Shown piece after piece: positions 35,649 to 44,471 of a stretch of 64,000 nucleotides of DNA. Source of the stretch: CAZEQK01 sp964514395 (GTDB taxonomy: Bacteria > Bacillota > Bacilli > Tepidibacillales > Tepidibacillaceae); the NCBI GenBank assembly GCA_964514395.1, contig CAZEQK010000009.1:1-64000 (forward strand), in the 5' to 3' direction. The translations under genes and the position numbers were made by a program. The stretch's first letter is position 1. Each line of letters begins with the position of its first letter. The notes under the pieces were generated by a model. It was not told where the DNA came from. It saw only the letters and a program-made list of their open reading frames with translations, and made no database searches.

Positions 35649-37928
35649 TTATAGCATAGGATTTTCATGCTTAGCGATTAAACGCTGCCAGCGGCGTTCC
35701 ACTTCTTGTTCAAAAGATTTTAATGTTGCTTCATACTCTGGTTTTAATAGATGTTTTGTTTTTCCTAGCATACCTAGCCATTCGCTAGTAGGCACTCGTT
35801 TCCCTTTTTCTTCAGGATTGTAAGTGATTGTTGTAATACCTTTCTCAACCTCATATAGTGGGAAGAAGCATGTATTAACCGCTGTACCTATAATGGCACT
35901 ACCGTCACTATCCTTAGATTTCCAGTTTAAAGGACAGTTGATTAAGATTTTTCCGTATGCTAATCCTTCATTCTGAGCATACCATTGAGCCTTAGCAGCC
36001 TTCTTAATTAAATCCTGAGGAAATGCTTCAGTACCAGTAAATACATAAGGAATATTTGTAGATGCCATGATTTGTGGTGTATCCTTATGGTGGAAGGCTT
36101 TTCCTCCCTGCTTCTCACCAACGCCAGAAGTAGTTGTCATATGACCAATAGGTGTTGAATAGGATAATTGGCTACCAGTATTCATATAGCCCTCATTATC
36201 ATATTCAAGAATAATCATTTTATGATTTCTAAGTGCTGCTCCGATAGCTGGGCCCATACCGATGTCCATACCACCGTCTCCAGTAACCATCACAAAGGTG
36301 AAATTATCATCAACATCAAGCTCTCCACGACGTTTTTTCTCCCAGAACATTTCAACTACACCAGAAAGTGTTGCAGCTCCATTTTGGAATAGGTTATGAA
36401 TATAGGTTCCTTTATGGGCACTATATGGGTACCCAGTTGATACTACCATGCCGCAGCCTGTTTGGAATAGTACGACGACATCCCCTTCAATACCCTTAAA
36501 GAATGTCTCTAATCCTGGATAGATTCCACAGCCTGGACATGCCCCATGGCCTGGAGCTAAACGTTTTGGTTTTTTTGTTAAAGTTCTTAAAGGTGGAATT
36601 TTAACAAGAAGCTTACCTGTTTCTTCGTTTTTTTCCACATTGATTAAGCCTGTATTCCAATCCTCTTTCACTGGTTCTAATAATCTTTTTGGAGCATCCT
36701 CTTTTTCTCCAGGGTGCACTCCATAATAATCGAATGGTACCTCAGCATAACCTTTTTCTACAGCATCAAGGGTAAGCTTAAAGAATTCTTCAGCTTCATC
36801 ATGATAGAAATCCTTACCACCTAATGAGAAAATACGACTTAATACAATCGTATTATTATCTTTATCATCTTTAAGGGCAGCCTTCACCTCTTGGGTTATC
36901 GTACCACCATATGCGCCATAGGAATCAGCTCTTTCACCAACTAATACAGCTTTCACATTTTTTAATGATTTACGAATTTCATCAGCTGGGAAAGGACGAA
37001 TCATGTTTGGTGAGATAACCCCTGCTTTTATTCCCTGTGCACGTAGTTTATCTACTACATCCTTCGCTGTTTCTGCTGCAGAAGTTAATAAAAATAACGC
37101 AACCTCAGCATCTTCCATCATATATTCATCTAATACCTTATACTCACGTCCAGACAATTCTTTATATTCTGTAGCAATCTCTTCAAATACAGCTTTTGCA
37201 TTGTAAATGGCTTGTGACTGTTGGTATTTATTGTTTATTAAGTCCGGATCATTCATATATGGACCTATCGTTACAGGGTTTTTTGGGTCTAAAGAAGTGA
37301 TATATCCTTCTGGTACCTCGCCAACAAAATCCTGAACCACTTTTTTATTCTCAAAATATTGTACTCTACGCTTTTGGTGAGAGGTTACAAAACCATCAAA
37401 AGCTACGATAACAGGTAGACGAACATCCTTATGCTCACCAAGTCGAGTTGCAATAATGTTCATATCATATACAACCTGAGGATCCCTTGCTAAAAGGATT
37501 GGCCAACCAATATTTAGACCATAATATAAATCAGAGTGATCACCACGTATATCTAGAGGACCACTTACTGAACGAGTTACTAAATCTAATACCATTGGAA
37601 AACGTGAACCAGATTGAACTGGTAGTTGTTCTAGCATATATAAGAAACCATTAGCACTAGTAGCGTTAAAAACACGTCCTCCACCAGTGGTTGCTCCAAA
37701 GTTAATACCAGCAGAACCATGTTCCCCATCAGCAGGTATCATAGAAATATTATGCTCCCCGCGAGTTTTCATTTCATCAAGAAATTCAGCAATTTCTGTA
37801 GATGGTGTTATTGGAAAATATCCCATTACGTGAGGATTTATTTGAGCTACGGCTAAAGCCGCCATTTCATTACCTGTCTTAATATTTACATCCTGTTTTA
37901 TCAATAATTCTTTTTCTTCAATAGCCAT
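35649..37928 (-). CDS. 2-oxoacid:ferredoxin oxidoreductase, fused alpha-beta subunits
   Basis: Oxidatively decarboxylates a 2-oxoacid to acyl-CoA with thiamine diphosphate, passing electrons to ferredoxin. The 759-residue protein joins an alpha part (about 1-400: GYFPITPSTEIAEFLDEM, GRVFNATSANGFLYMLEQLP, VGERADSYGAYGG) to a beta part (about 465-759: PGHGACPGCGIYPGLETFF, TGCGMVVSTGYPYSAHKG, and the ThDP block VTGDGGMDIGMG). Pyruvate is the default guess; the branched-chain type is possible. Gamma-delta is encoded 16 bases upstream. Ferredoxin partners are at 52.0 and 12.2 kb. Confidence 0.92.
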   Translation of the reverse strand: MAIEEKELLIKQDVNIKTGNEMAALAVAQINPHVMGYFPITPSTEIAEFLDEMKTRGEHNISMIPADGEHGSAGINFGATTGGGRVFNATSANGFLYMLEQLPVQSGSRFPMVLDLVTRSVSGPLDIRGDHSDLYYGLNIGWPILLARDPQVVYDMNIIATRLGEHKDVRLPVIVAFDGFVTSHQKRRVQYFENKKVVQDFVGEVPEGYITSLDPKNPVTIGPYMNDPDLINNKYQQSQAIYNAKAVFEEIATEYKELSGREYKVLDEYMMEDAEVALFLLTSAAETAKDVVDKLRAQGIKAGVISPNMIRPFPADEIRKSLKNVKAVLVGERADSYGAYGGTITQEVKAALKDDKDNNTIVLSRIFSLGGKDFYHDEAEEFFKLTLDAVEKGYAEVPFDYYGVHPGEKEDAPKRLLEPVKEDWNTGLINVEKNEETGKLLVKIPPLRTLTKKPKRLAPGHGACPGCGIYPGLETFFKGIEGDVVVLFQTGCGMVVSTGYPYSAHKGTYIHNLFQNGAATLSGVVEMFWEKKRRGELDVDDNFTFVMVTGDGGMDIGMGPAIGAALRNHKMIILEYDNEGYMNTGSQLSYSTPIGHMTTTSGVGEKQGGKAFHHKDTPQIMASTNIPYVFTGTEAFPQDLIKKAAKAQWYAQNEGLAYGKILINCPLNWKSKDSDGSAIIGTAVNTCFFPLYEVEKGITTITYNPEEKGKRVPTSEWLGMLGKTKHLLKPEYEATLKSFEQEVERRWQRLIAKHENPML

Positions 37929-37944
37929 TTTATACCCCTCCCCC

Positions 37945-38940
37945 TTAATTTGAAGCTAAGACAAACTTATGAGGAACTCGATTAATATCAGCATATCCTT
38001 CAGCCTCTCTAACAGTAGAAAGCGCTTCTGTTGGACATACAGCTACACACTTCATGCAACCCTTACAGTATTGATAATCTATTCCCTGTAAAAACATTTG
38101 TGGGCGACCCTTTTTATCCTCTTGTTCTTCCCAAACAAAACAAAGATCAGGACATGCAACATCGCACTGTGCGCAATTTATACATTTATCTTGATCAAAA
38201 CCAGGAAGAAATCCTTGACGTGAACTACTTAAATCTTTAAGTATTGAGTTACCTGGGTTAACTATAACACCACCAATTGGTTGTGTTTCATAACCAAGCT
38301 TCGATTTTGCTCTTACAAATTCAGTGATAGTACCTTCTTCCACATCATAGGCTTTAACCTCTACTTCATTAAAGCCTCGTTCAAAGGTTTTAATATTCGA
38401 CTCCACTAATTTAGGATACTTTTCTTCAAATGTAGAACGAATCACATTTTTTATTGCTTCTGGATTTAAGAATTCAGCAATACGGAATATTGCACCTAGC
38501 ATCGCAGTATTAACGCGAGTTTTTTCTTCAACAGCAATGTTAAGAGCATCAACCACTGCTATAATTCCATTTTTCAGGTTATATTTTTCTTTGATTTCAT
38601 CAGGTGTCTTTGTTGTATTGACTACGATGATACCATCCTTATTTAAACCATTTGCTACATCGATTGTTTTAAATAGTGCTTCATGAAATACCCCTACTAC
38701 GTTAGGTTGTTCAATTGGACTACTAGCTCTTATTTCCCCTTCTCCAAAACGAACAAAAGATTTAACCGGTGAACCTTTTTTCTCTGATCCATAGGAAGAA
38801 AAATGGGCACCATTATATCCTAAGCCTAATACACCAGTTTCTGCTAGCATTTTCCCTGCTAAATGTGCTCCTAAGCCCCCAATAGATTCTAAACGTATCT
38901 CAAAAAAACCAAGCTCATTTTTAATTGGTAATTTTGACAT
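37945..38940 (-). CDS. 2-oxoacid:ferredoxin oxidoreductase, fused gamma-delta subunits
   Basis: The 331-residue protein joins a gamma domain (about 1-200: IRLESIGGLGAHLAGKMLAE, GYNGAHFSSYGSEKKGSPVKSF) to a ferredoxin-like delta domain with two 4Fe-4S motifs (CINCAQCDVACP and CKGCMKCVAVCP, about 250-310) that wires electrons from the active site. ATG 38940 lies after AGGAGG; the frame is open to 39030 but that region contains the leader hairpin and promoter. It is the first gene of the two-gene operon. Confidence 0.92.
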   Translation of the reverse strand: MSKLPIKNELGFFEIRLESIGGLGAHLAGKMLAETGVLGLGYNGAHFSSYGSEKKGSPVKSFVRFGEGEIRASSPIEQPNVVGVFHEALFKTIDVANGLNKDGIIVVNTTKTPDEIKEKYNLKNGIIAVVDALNIAVEEKTRVNTAMLGAIFRIAEFLNPEAIKNVIRSTFEEKYPKLVESNIKTFERGFNEVEVKAYDVEEGTITEFVRAKSKLGYETQPIGGVIVNPGNSILKDLSSSRQGFLPGFDQDKCINCAQCDVACPDLCFVWEEQEDKKGRPQMFLQGIDYQYCKGCMKCVAVCPTEALSTVREAEGYADINRVPHKFVLASN

Positions 38941-38987
38941 TGTTTTTACCTCCTCACCCTTCAATAAATATTTGACACAAAAGCAAA

Positions 38988-39022
38988 TGTAATACTTCCT
39001 AACCAAATTAGTTAGTATTACA
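38988..39022 (-). promoter_or_regulatory. Inverted repeat in the oxidoreductase leader
   Basis: Arms TGTAATACT and AGTATTACA are perfect and are extended by CTAA/TTAG after two mismatches, around a 5-base centre; 35 bases in all. It lies about 48 bases before the start codon and downstream of the promoter, so it could be an operator or an RNA hairpin. No T run follows, so it is not a simple terminator. Confidence 0.5.
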
Positions 39023-39065
39023 TCTACCATTTACAAACGCAATATGTCCTATGTGCTATATTTCG

Positions 39066-39094
39066 ATTATAACAGTCCAAATATTCTATTGCAA
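39066..39094 (-). promoter_or_regulatory. Strong sigma-A promoter of the oxidoreductase operon
   Basis: TTGCAA, 17 bases, TATAAT on the minus strand; start site expected near 39059, giving a leader of about 120 bases. The octamer CTGTTATA overlaps the -10 and occurs twice more upstream (39205-39212, 39232-39239). Confidence 0.65.
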
Positions 39095-39256
39095 CAGATT
39101 TCGATATTTTTTTTAAAATATGATAAATAACAACACGTAGATAGTGTTAACCGTTGATTTCACAGGATTTTTAAATGTTATATTTTGTATATTAATAATA
39201 AACAGATATATAACAGTTTATTTTTTTGGACTATAACAGACCTATTTTCTGAAATA

Positions 39257-39284
39257 AAAAAAAGAGCTTAGCTCCTTTTTTCTC
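39257..39284 (-). terminator. Terminator after the lysine fermentation operon
   Basis: Stem AGGAGCT-AAGCTCTT type hairpin (palindrome GAGCTTAGCTC) with a long T run on the minus strand, just past kamE. Confidence 0.75.
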
Positions 39285-39305
39285 CTATTCATTTATACAA
39301 ACTAT

Positions 39306-40052
39306 TTATTTCAAATCCCTTTTTATCATTTCTTCCACTATATAAGTTGCTACGATATTAGCTGTTGTATTTGTTCCAAATCCTGCATCATAGCCTAATT
39401 CTAATGCTATTTCATGATTAATGCGAGGCCCACCGCAAATCAATAACATCCTTTCACGGATTCCTGACTCCTCCATTAATTCCACAAGCTCGGTTAGATT
39501 TTTCAAATGTATTCCTTTTTGTGTTACTACCTGAGATACTAATATAGCATCTGCATTCAATTCAAGCGCTTTTGCTAATAAGTCCTCATTATTAACCTGT
39601 GAACCAAGATTATAGGCATCGATCATAGGATATCGTTCTAATCCATATTCTCCATCGTATCCCTTCATATTCATGATTGCATCAATTCCAACTGTATGAG
39701 CATCTGTTCCTGTACAGGCTCCGATCACTACCAATTTCCGATTTATATCTTTTTTTATTTTTTCATTGATCTGGTAAAAATCTAATACTTTATTTTTTAT
39801 CTTCGAAACCTCTATTTTAGAATAATCAATGCTAATCGATGTCTTACCATAAACAATAAAAAAGGTGAAATTCTCCCTTAAATCCTCCATATGATACACC
39901 GTAACATCGAGTAATCCCATTTTTTTTGCTACGAGCTTGGCTGCCTCAGCAGCTTCCTCGCCATATGGAACTGGTAATGTAAAGCTTAATTGAATCGCAC
40001 CATCATCGATTGTATCTCCATAAGGCTTTACATTGGTAAAATCAATATTCAT
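39306..40052 (-). CDS. kamE: Lysine 5,6-aminomutase beta subunit
   Basis: Cobalamin-binding subunit of the adenosylcobalamin- and PLP-dependent enzyme that moves the terminal amino group of beta-lysine from C6 to C5. The 248-residue protein has an N-terminal dimerisation region with GDTIDDGAIQLSFTLP and the base-off B12 motif GTDAHTVGIDAI near residue 120, then SQVV and LLICGGPRINHEIALELGYDAGFG. GGAGG precedes the ATG, which overlaps the kamD end by 11 bases. Confidence 0.95.
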   Translation of the reverse strand: MNIDFTNVKPYGDTIDDGAIQLSFTLPVPYGEEAAEAAKLVAKKMGLLDVTVYHMEDLRENFTFFIVYGKTSISIDYSKIEVSKIKNKVLDFYQINEKIKKDINRKLVVIGACTGTDAHTVGIDAIMNMKGYDGEYGLERYPMIDAYNLGSQVNNEDLLAKALELNADAILVSQVVTQKGIHLKNLTELVELMEESGIRERMLLICGGPRINHEIALELGYDAGFGTNTTANIVATYIVEEMIKRDLK

Positions 40053-41619
40053 TTTTATTACCTCCTATCCCTAATTCATTTTTAAGAAGATAATAAAATG
40101 GGTTAAAATAATCATTTCTTTTTACAAAAACACCTTCTAAACCTTTACCACTCATAAAGGAACGCTTCACATTTGCAAACATTCCCTGCTCAATCGCCTT
40201 AAATAATCCTATTTTATCTATCTCATCTAACATGTTCATTGCTTTTTCTAAAACTTCATTAGCTCTTTTTTCAATACGACCCCCGCTAACAAATTCAATC
40301 TCTTCACTTAAATGATTGATATTATTAAAGATATATTTTGCATTATCAATTGCTAATTTCCTGTCCTGCATATACGGAGTATGCATCGCTTCTGTCATCA
40401 TTCCTAGTAATTGAATTTCTTGATTTGTTAGCTTACCTACAAAATTAAACATGGCATTTTGAATATAACCTTTAAATACATCTCCAGTCATGTGCTTTGT
40501 AGGAGGCATATATTTTAATGGTGCTTTAGGAAAAATCTGTCTTGACATTTGTGCTTGGGCTAGCTCCATTAAGAAACCATCTTCTAATTTTGGATTCATT
40601 TCAAATGCGTGACCTAATCCCATTAATTCTACAGGTAATCCCGATTGTAATGCCAATTGCTCATTAATAAATTGAGAAGCTAGAACGGTATGAGCTTCCT
40701 CCACTGCATCTGCTGTAGTTAAATAATTATCTTCCCCTGTGTTTATTGTTATACCAGCGTAGCTTATAATCATTCTAGAAAAATACTGATCAATTAGAGT
40801 TCTTTGCATATTGATATCTCTAAATAAAATACCGTATAGTGCATCATTTAACATGACATCTAGCCTTTCAATCCCACCTATAGCAGCTATTTCGGGCATA
40901 CATAGACCAGAGCTATAATTACAAAGCTTTATATATTTACCCTCTTCATTTCCTACTTCATCTAGAGCTTCTCTCATGATTTTAAAATTTTCTTGGGTAG
41001 CATATGTGCCTCCAAAGCCTTCTCTTGTTGCACCATAAGGTACATAGTCTAACAAGCTTTGACCTGTTGTACGAATAACAGCAATAATATCTGCACCTTG
41101 CCGAACTGCTGCCTTTGCTTGAATGATATCCTCATATATATCACCAGTTGCTACAATAAGATATAAGTAGGGTTTCTCCCCTTCTCCTAAGCTAGATATA
41201 AGGCTCGTTCTCTCTTTTCTCCGTTTTTCTAATAATTTTAGCCCCTCATTAGCTAGTTGAAACCCAAGCTGTTTGACTTCATCATCAGAAACACTTTTAC
41301 AATCCTCCCATTTGATTAGAAAATTATCTGCAACTTCAGCAACCTCTTGGGGAGTATAGTCGTAGGTAATCATCGCTCTACATACCCATTTCATCGCACC
41401 TTCATCAAGTATGCTTCTCTCCTGTAATTGATCCACTAGAACATTGACATATGGGGCTCCTTCATCATTAATCCCATCAATTCCTATTAATCTTAATAAA
41501 GTTCGTTCAATAGTGGTTGTACTTCTTTTTTCAATAAATTCATGGAGCTTACCAGCAATATTTCTTGCATAGGTCCGTGCATGTTTTATCTGCTCTTCCT
41601 TTAGATTAATTTTTGCCAT
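40042..41619 (-). CDS. kamD: Lysine 5,6-aminomutase alpha subunit
   Basis: Large subunit carrying the TIM barrel that binds PLP and the cofactor. About 525 residues with ARTYARNIAGKLHEFIEKRSTTTIERTLLRLIGIDG at the N terminus, DIIAVIRTTGQSLLDYVPYGATREG near 180, and MTGDVFKGYIQ near 385, characteristic of KamD. Start ATG 41619 lies 6 bases after GGGGGA; the frame is open to a TTG at 41640 that precedes the ribosome site. Overlaps the MutS-like gene by 14 bases. Confidence 0.95.
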   Translation of the reverse strand: MAKINLKEEQIKHARTYARNIAGKLHEFIEKRSTTTIERTLLRLIGIDGINDEGAPYVNVLVDQLQERSILDEGAMKWVCRAMITYDYTPQEVAEVADNFLIKWEDCKSVSDDEVKQLGFQLANEGLKLLEKRRKERTSLISSLGEGEKPYLYLIVATGDIYEDIIQAKAAVRQGADIIAVIRTTGQSLLDYVPYGATREGFGGTYATQENFKIMREALDEVGNEEGKYIKLCNYSSGLCMPEIAAIGGIERLDVMLNDALYGILFRDINMQRTLIDQYFSRMIISYAGITINTGEDNYLTTADAVEEAHTVLASQFINEQLALQSGLPVELMGLGHAFEMNPKLEDGFLMELAQAQMSRQIFPKAPLKYMPPTKHMTGDVFKGYIQNAMFNFVGKLTNQEIQLLGMMTEAMHTPYMQDRKLAIDNAKYIFNNINHLSEEIEFVSGGRIEKRANEVLEKAMNMLDEIDKIGLFKAIEQGMFANVKRSFMSGKGLEGVFVKRNDYFNPFYYLLKNELGIGGNKNEY

Positions 41620-43219
41620 CCTTCTTCCCCCTTGTTTCAAAGAGATATTGCTTAGCTTCTCTTACAATCACCTTAGGTAACCCAAGTTTTTCAGCAATAT
41701 CTAATGCTTCATAAACCATTTGTCCCTGTTCCACTCGGTTAATCATATAATTTCTTACTTCATATAAATGAACATCCTTCACTTTCATTACATTGGGATA
41801 ATGGGAGACTAGTATCGTACTAGAAGATTTTTTCTGCTGTAAATAATGAATGGTTGCAATTGCAATAGCTTCTCCTTCAATTGGATTTGTAGCTTTACCG
41901 ATTTCATCAAATAAATATAATATTTTATCCTTTAACTTTAACTGATGAGCAAGTCGTGATATTTCTGCTCCAAATGAGCTCAAACCATTCTCTTCGTCCT
42001 GATAATCCCCTGTTATTAAGCTAATAGAATCTACAAATGAGAAACCAAACCTCTCTGCAGGAACATAAAAACCAAATTGAGCTAAGGCTTGTATTAATGC
42101 CATAGTCTTTAAGGCAATGGTTTTGCCACTCATATTGGCACCAAAAAAGATATTTACTCCTTTATTAACCAAGGTAGACAGGTTTTTCATGTTTTTATCT
42201 CTGTTATTCCAAACTTTATGTAAATATGGATGATAGCCATTCGTAAGCTCTAGAAAATGCTCATCATTTTCTTTTAGGACAATTGGCTTACAGCCATTAA
42301 TATCAATGGCCATCTCTGCTTTTTTAAATCTAACCTCAAACCCAGCCCATGCATCAATAGCTTTAAACCACTTTGGAATGAATGTAGCTATATTCATAAG
42401 AAGCTCATGAATTCTTCTGATTACTTCCTGTTTAATTGTCTTTGAGATATGCTCTATTTCTTCCTTTATCTTTATTTCTGGCGGTGAGAAACCAATTCTG
42501 AAGACAATATCCTCACCCTGATAACGTACAAACTGAAAAATAGATGTATGAGAAATAGTCTTTAATTTGGGATGATTCTGCTCTAGAATGAGATATCTTT
42601 CAAAGTTGATGGTAATATCAAACTCTTTTTCAAGTGTACGAATAAACTTCTTCTCAGCTTGTCGTTCTTCTCTAAGTTTTTTTCTTTTTGTAATTCTCAG
42701 TTCTTTTAGCTTATCATCATCAAGATCCTGTAATGAAAAATCTGGGTAAACCTCTGTCGTGTTCAATTGAAATAGCTTCAGCCATGTTTCCCAAGGATAA
42801 GACGCTATATGATACCAATCAGTTTTATGAAGAAGATGAGGGTCTTTATCATGAAAATGATCTTCTATTAAATTGGATACCTGATAGCTAAACCATAAAA
42901 AATTTTTTAATTCATAAAGCTCAACGAGAGGTTCCATTTCATTTAGCTTTCCACTGGACAATTTGATAAGAATTGGACTAATATCATAAAAAGACGCGAA
43001 AAGTGCATTAAAATCATTTTTTGAATCACTATTATTTTTTAAAACAGAGAGAATTGCACTTATTTGCTCAAGCTCAATAAATAGCCTGCTTTCATCTTCC
43101 TTCAAGAAAGGTTTCATTTGCTTCCATAAGGCTTGAGCTAATTTGCTTTGTGGCATGTATAACTGCAATAGCTCATTAATATGTATTTGTTCTTTTGTAT
43201 CATCGAGAAAGAAGCCCAT
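41606..43219 (-). CDS. kamC: MutS-like ATPase of the aminomutase reactivase (KamC)
   Basis: Found in lysine fermentation clusters together with KamB, and with it proposed to restore inactivated lysine 5,6-aminomutase by cofactor exchange. The 537-residue protein has a long helical N-terminal part and a MutS-type C-terminal ATPase: Walker A FFGANMSGKTIALKT near residue 355, Walker B KILYLFDEIGKATNPIEGEAIA near 430, and STILVSHYP. It lacks mismatch-binding domains, so DNA repair is unlikely. The gene name follows cluster order and is less certain than the family. Confidence 0.85.
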   Translation of the reverse strand: MGFFLDDTKEQIHINELLQLYMPQSKLAQALWKQMKPFLKEDESRLFIELEQISAILSVLKNNSDSKNDFNALFASFYDISPILIKLSSGKLNEMEPLVELYELKNFLWFSYQVSNLIEDHFHDKDPHLLHKTDWYHIASYPWETWLKLFQLNTTEVYPDFSLQDLDDDKLKELRITKRKKLREERQAEKKFIRTLEKEFDITINFERYLILEQNHPKLKTISHTSIFQFVRYQGEDIVFRIGFSPPEIKIKEEIEHISKTIKQEVIRRIHELLMNIATFIPKWFKAIDAWAGFEVRFKKAEMAIDINGCKPIVLKENDEHFLELTNGYHPYLHKVWNNRDKNMKNLSTLVNKGVNIFFGANMSGKTIALKTMALIQALAQFGFYVPAERFGFSFVDSISLITGDYQDEENGLSSFGAEISRLAHQLKLKDKILYLFDEIGKATNPIEGEAIAIATIHYLQQKKSSSTILVSHYPNVMKVKDVHLYEVRNYMINRVEQGQMVYEALDIAEKLGLPKVIVREAKQYLFETRGKKDGKN

Positions 43220-43246
43220 TACAATCCCCTTCTATTTCCTTAATAA

Positions 43247-44065
43247 TCATTTAATTTTTAAACCTAAAAGTGACCTAGCATCCTTCGGTGTTGCTATTTC
43301 CCTACCTAGTTCACCAGCTATTCGAGCAACTCTAGCTACTAATTCACTATTTCCCTTAGCTAGCATTCCTTTTTTATAATAGATGTTATCCTCTAGTCCT
43401 ACTCTTACATGCCCACCTATCGGTAAAGCTACCATAGCCATCGTTAATTGATTTCTTCCTATTCCTGCTACACTCCATGTCGCTTCATTAGGAATTTGCT
43501 CGGTCATATGAAGTAGGTTTTTAGCAGTTGCTGGAATTCCACCTGGTACACCCATTACGAAATCAAAATGAAGGTGTCCTTCTACCAAGCTTTCTTTTAC
43601 CATTATTAGAGCATTGCTTATCATACCAACATCAAATATCTCAAATTCTGGCTTTACACCATATTTTTTCATTTCCTTTGCAAAAACACGTATATCCTGA
43701 AGGGGATTTGCAAAAATCTCAGAACCAAAATTCACTGTACCAGTAGTTAAAGTAGCCATTTCTGGACTCAATGTCACAGGCTGAATCCTTTCTTGTGGAG
43801 ACATTCCCACAGCTCCACCAGTAGAAACCTGAATAATGATGTCTGTTCGTTCACGAATTTTTTCAATCGTTTCTTGATATACTTCCTTATTTTGAGTTGG
43901 TTTCCCATCCATATCCCGAACATGTAGATGGACAATAGCAGCACCAGCCTCAGACACTTTTTCTACCTCAATAGAAACCTCATCTGGCGTAATTGGTAGA
44001 TATGGGGTATGCTCCCTAGTTAGTTCTGCACCAGAAATAGCAGCGGTAATGATTAATTTATCCAT
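43247..44065 (-). CDS. kce: 3-keto-5-aminohexanoate cleavage enzyme
   Basis: Condenses 3-keto-5-aminohexanoate with acetyl-CoA, giving acetoacetate and 3-aminobutyryl-CoA. BKACE (DUF849) family, 272 residues: IITAAISGAELTREHTPYLPITPDE at the start, IVHLHVRD (metal histidines) near 47, QVSTGGAVGMSPQER near 80, and LPIGGHVRVGLEDNIYY near 225. Start ATG 44065, 8 bases after GGAG. The frame is open upstream to 44113 but overlaps kal there. Confidence 0.95.
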   Translation of the reverse strand: MDKLIITAAISGAELTREHTPYLPITPDEVSIEVEKVSEAGAAIVHLHVRDMDGKPTQNKEVYQETIEKIRERTDIIIQVSTGGAVGMSPQERIQPVTLSPEMATLTTGTVNFGSEIFANPLQDIRVFAKEMKKYGVKPEFEIFDVGMISNALIMVKESLVEGHLHFDFVMGVPGGIPATAKNLLHMTEQIPNEATWSVAGIGRNQLTMAMVALPIGGHVRVGLEDNIYYKKGMLAKGNSELVARVARIAGELGREIATPKDARSLLGLKIK

Positions 44066-44078
44066 TTCCTTCACTCCA

Positions 44079-44471
44079 TTACTCATTATTTTGAAGGTGT
44101 TTTGGAACCACACAGGTTCCTGATGCTTTCGTAACTAAAATTGGTTTATCTAAGAATCTTGCCTTTGAAGGGTTTTTCTCATCAATGTTTGCTTCGATAA
44201 CCTTATAGGCTTCAAATTCCATTTTTCTTGATGTATTACCTATTTCCACTATTCTACCCTTTGCTTCAATATAATCACCAGCATAAACAGGTGCTTTGAA
44301 TACCACAGAATCATAGGCTACAAATAACCCCTCATCGCCATCATTTCTTATCAATAGCTCAGTTGCCACATCGCCAAAAAGTGATAGCATATGTGCACCA
44401 TCAACTAAATCACCACCGTAGTGTGCATTAGCCTGACTCATTCTTACTCTAATAACAGACTCAATATTCAT
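44079..44471 (-). CDS. kal: 3-aminobutyryl-CoA ammonia-lyase
   Basis: Removes ammonia from 3-aminobutyryl-CoA to give crotonyl-CoA. Hot-dog fold, 130 residues, with the family block RVRMSQANAHYGGDLVDGA at the N terminus and VFKAPVYAGDYIEAKGRI in the middle. GAGGTG precedes the ATG, which overlaps the end of kamB by 11 bases; kce follows 13 bases later. Confidence 0.94.
   Translation of the reverse strand: MNIESVIRVRMSQANAHYGGDLVDGAHMLSLFGDVATELLIRNDGDEGLFVAYDSVVFKAPVYAGDYIEAKGRIVEIGNTSRKMEFEAYKVIEANIDEKNPSKARFLDKPILVTKASGTCVVPKHLQNNE

Noticed and set aside
41606..43219. DNA mismatch repair gene mutS
   Set aside because: Only the ATPase part resembles MutS; mismatch-binding domains are missing and the gene is embedded in the lysine operon, so a reactivase role fits better.
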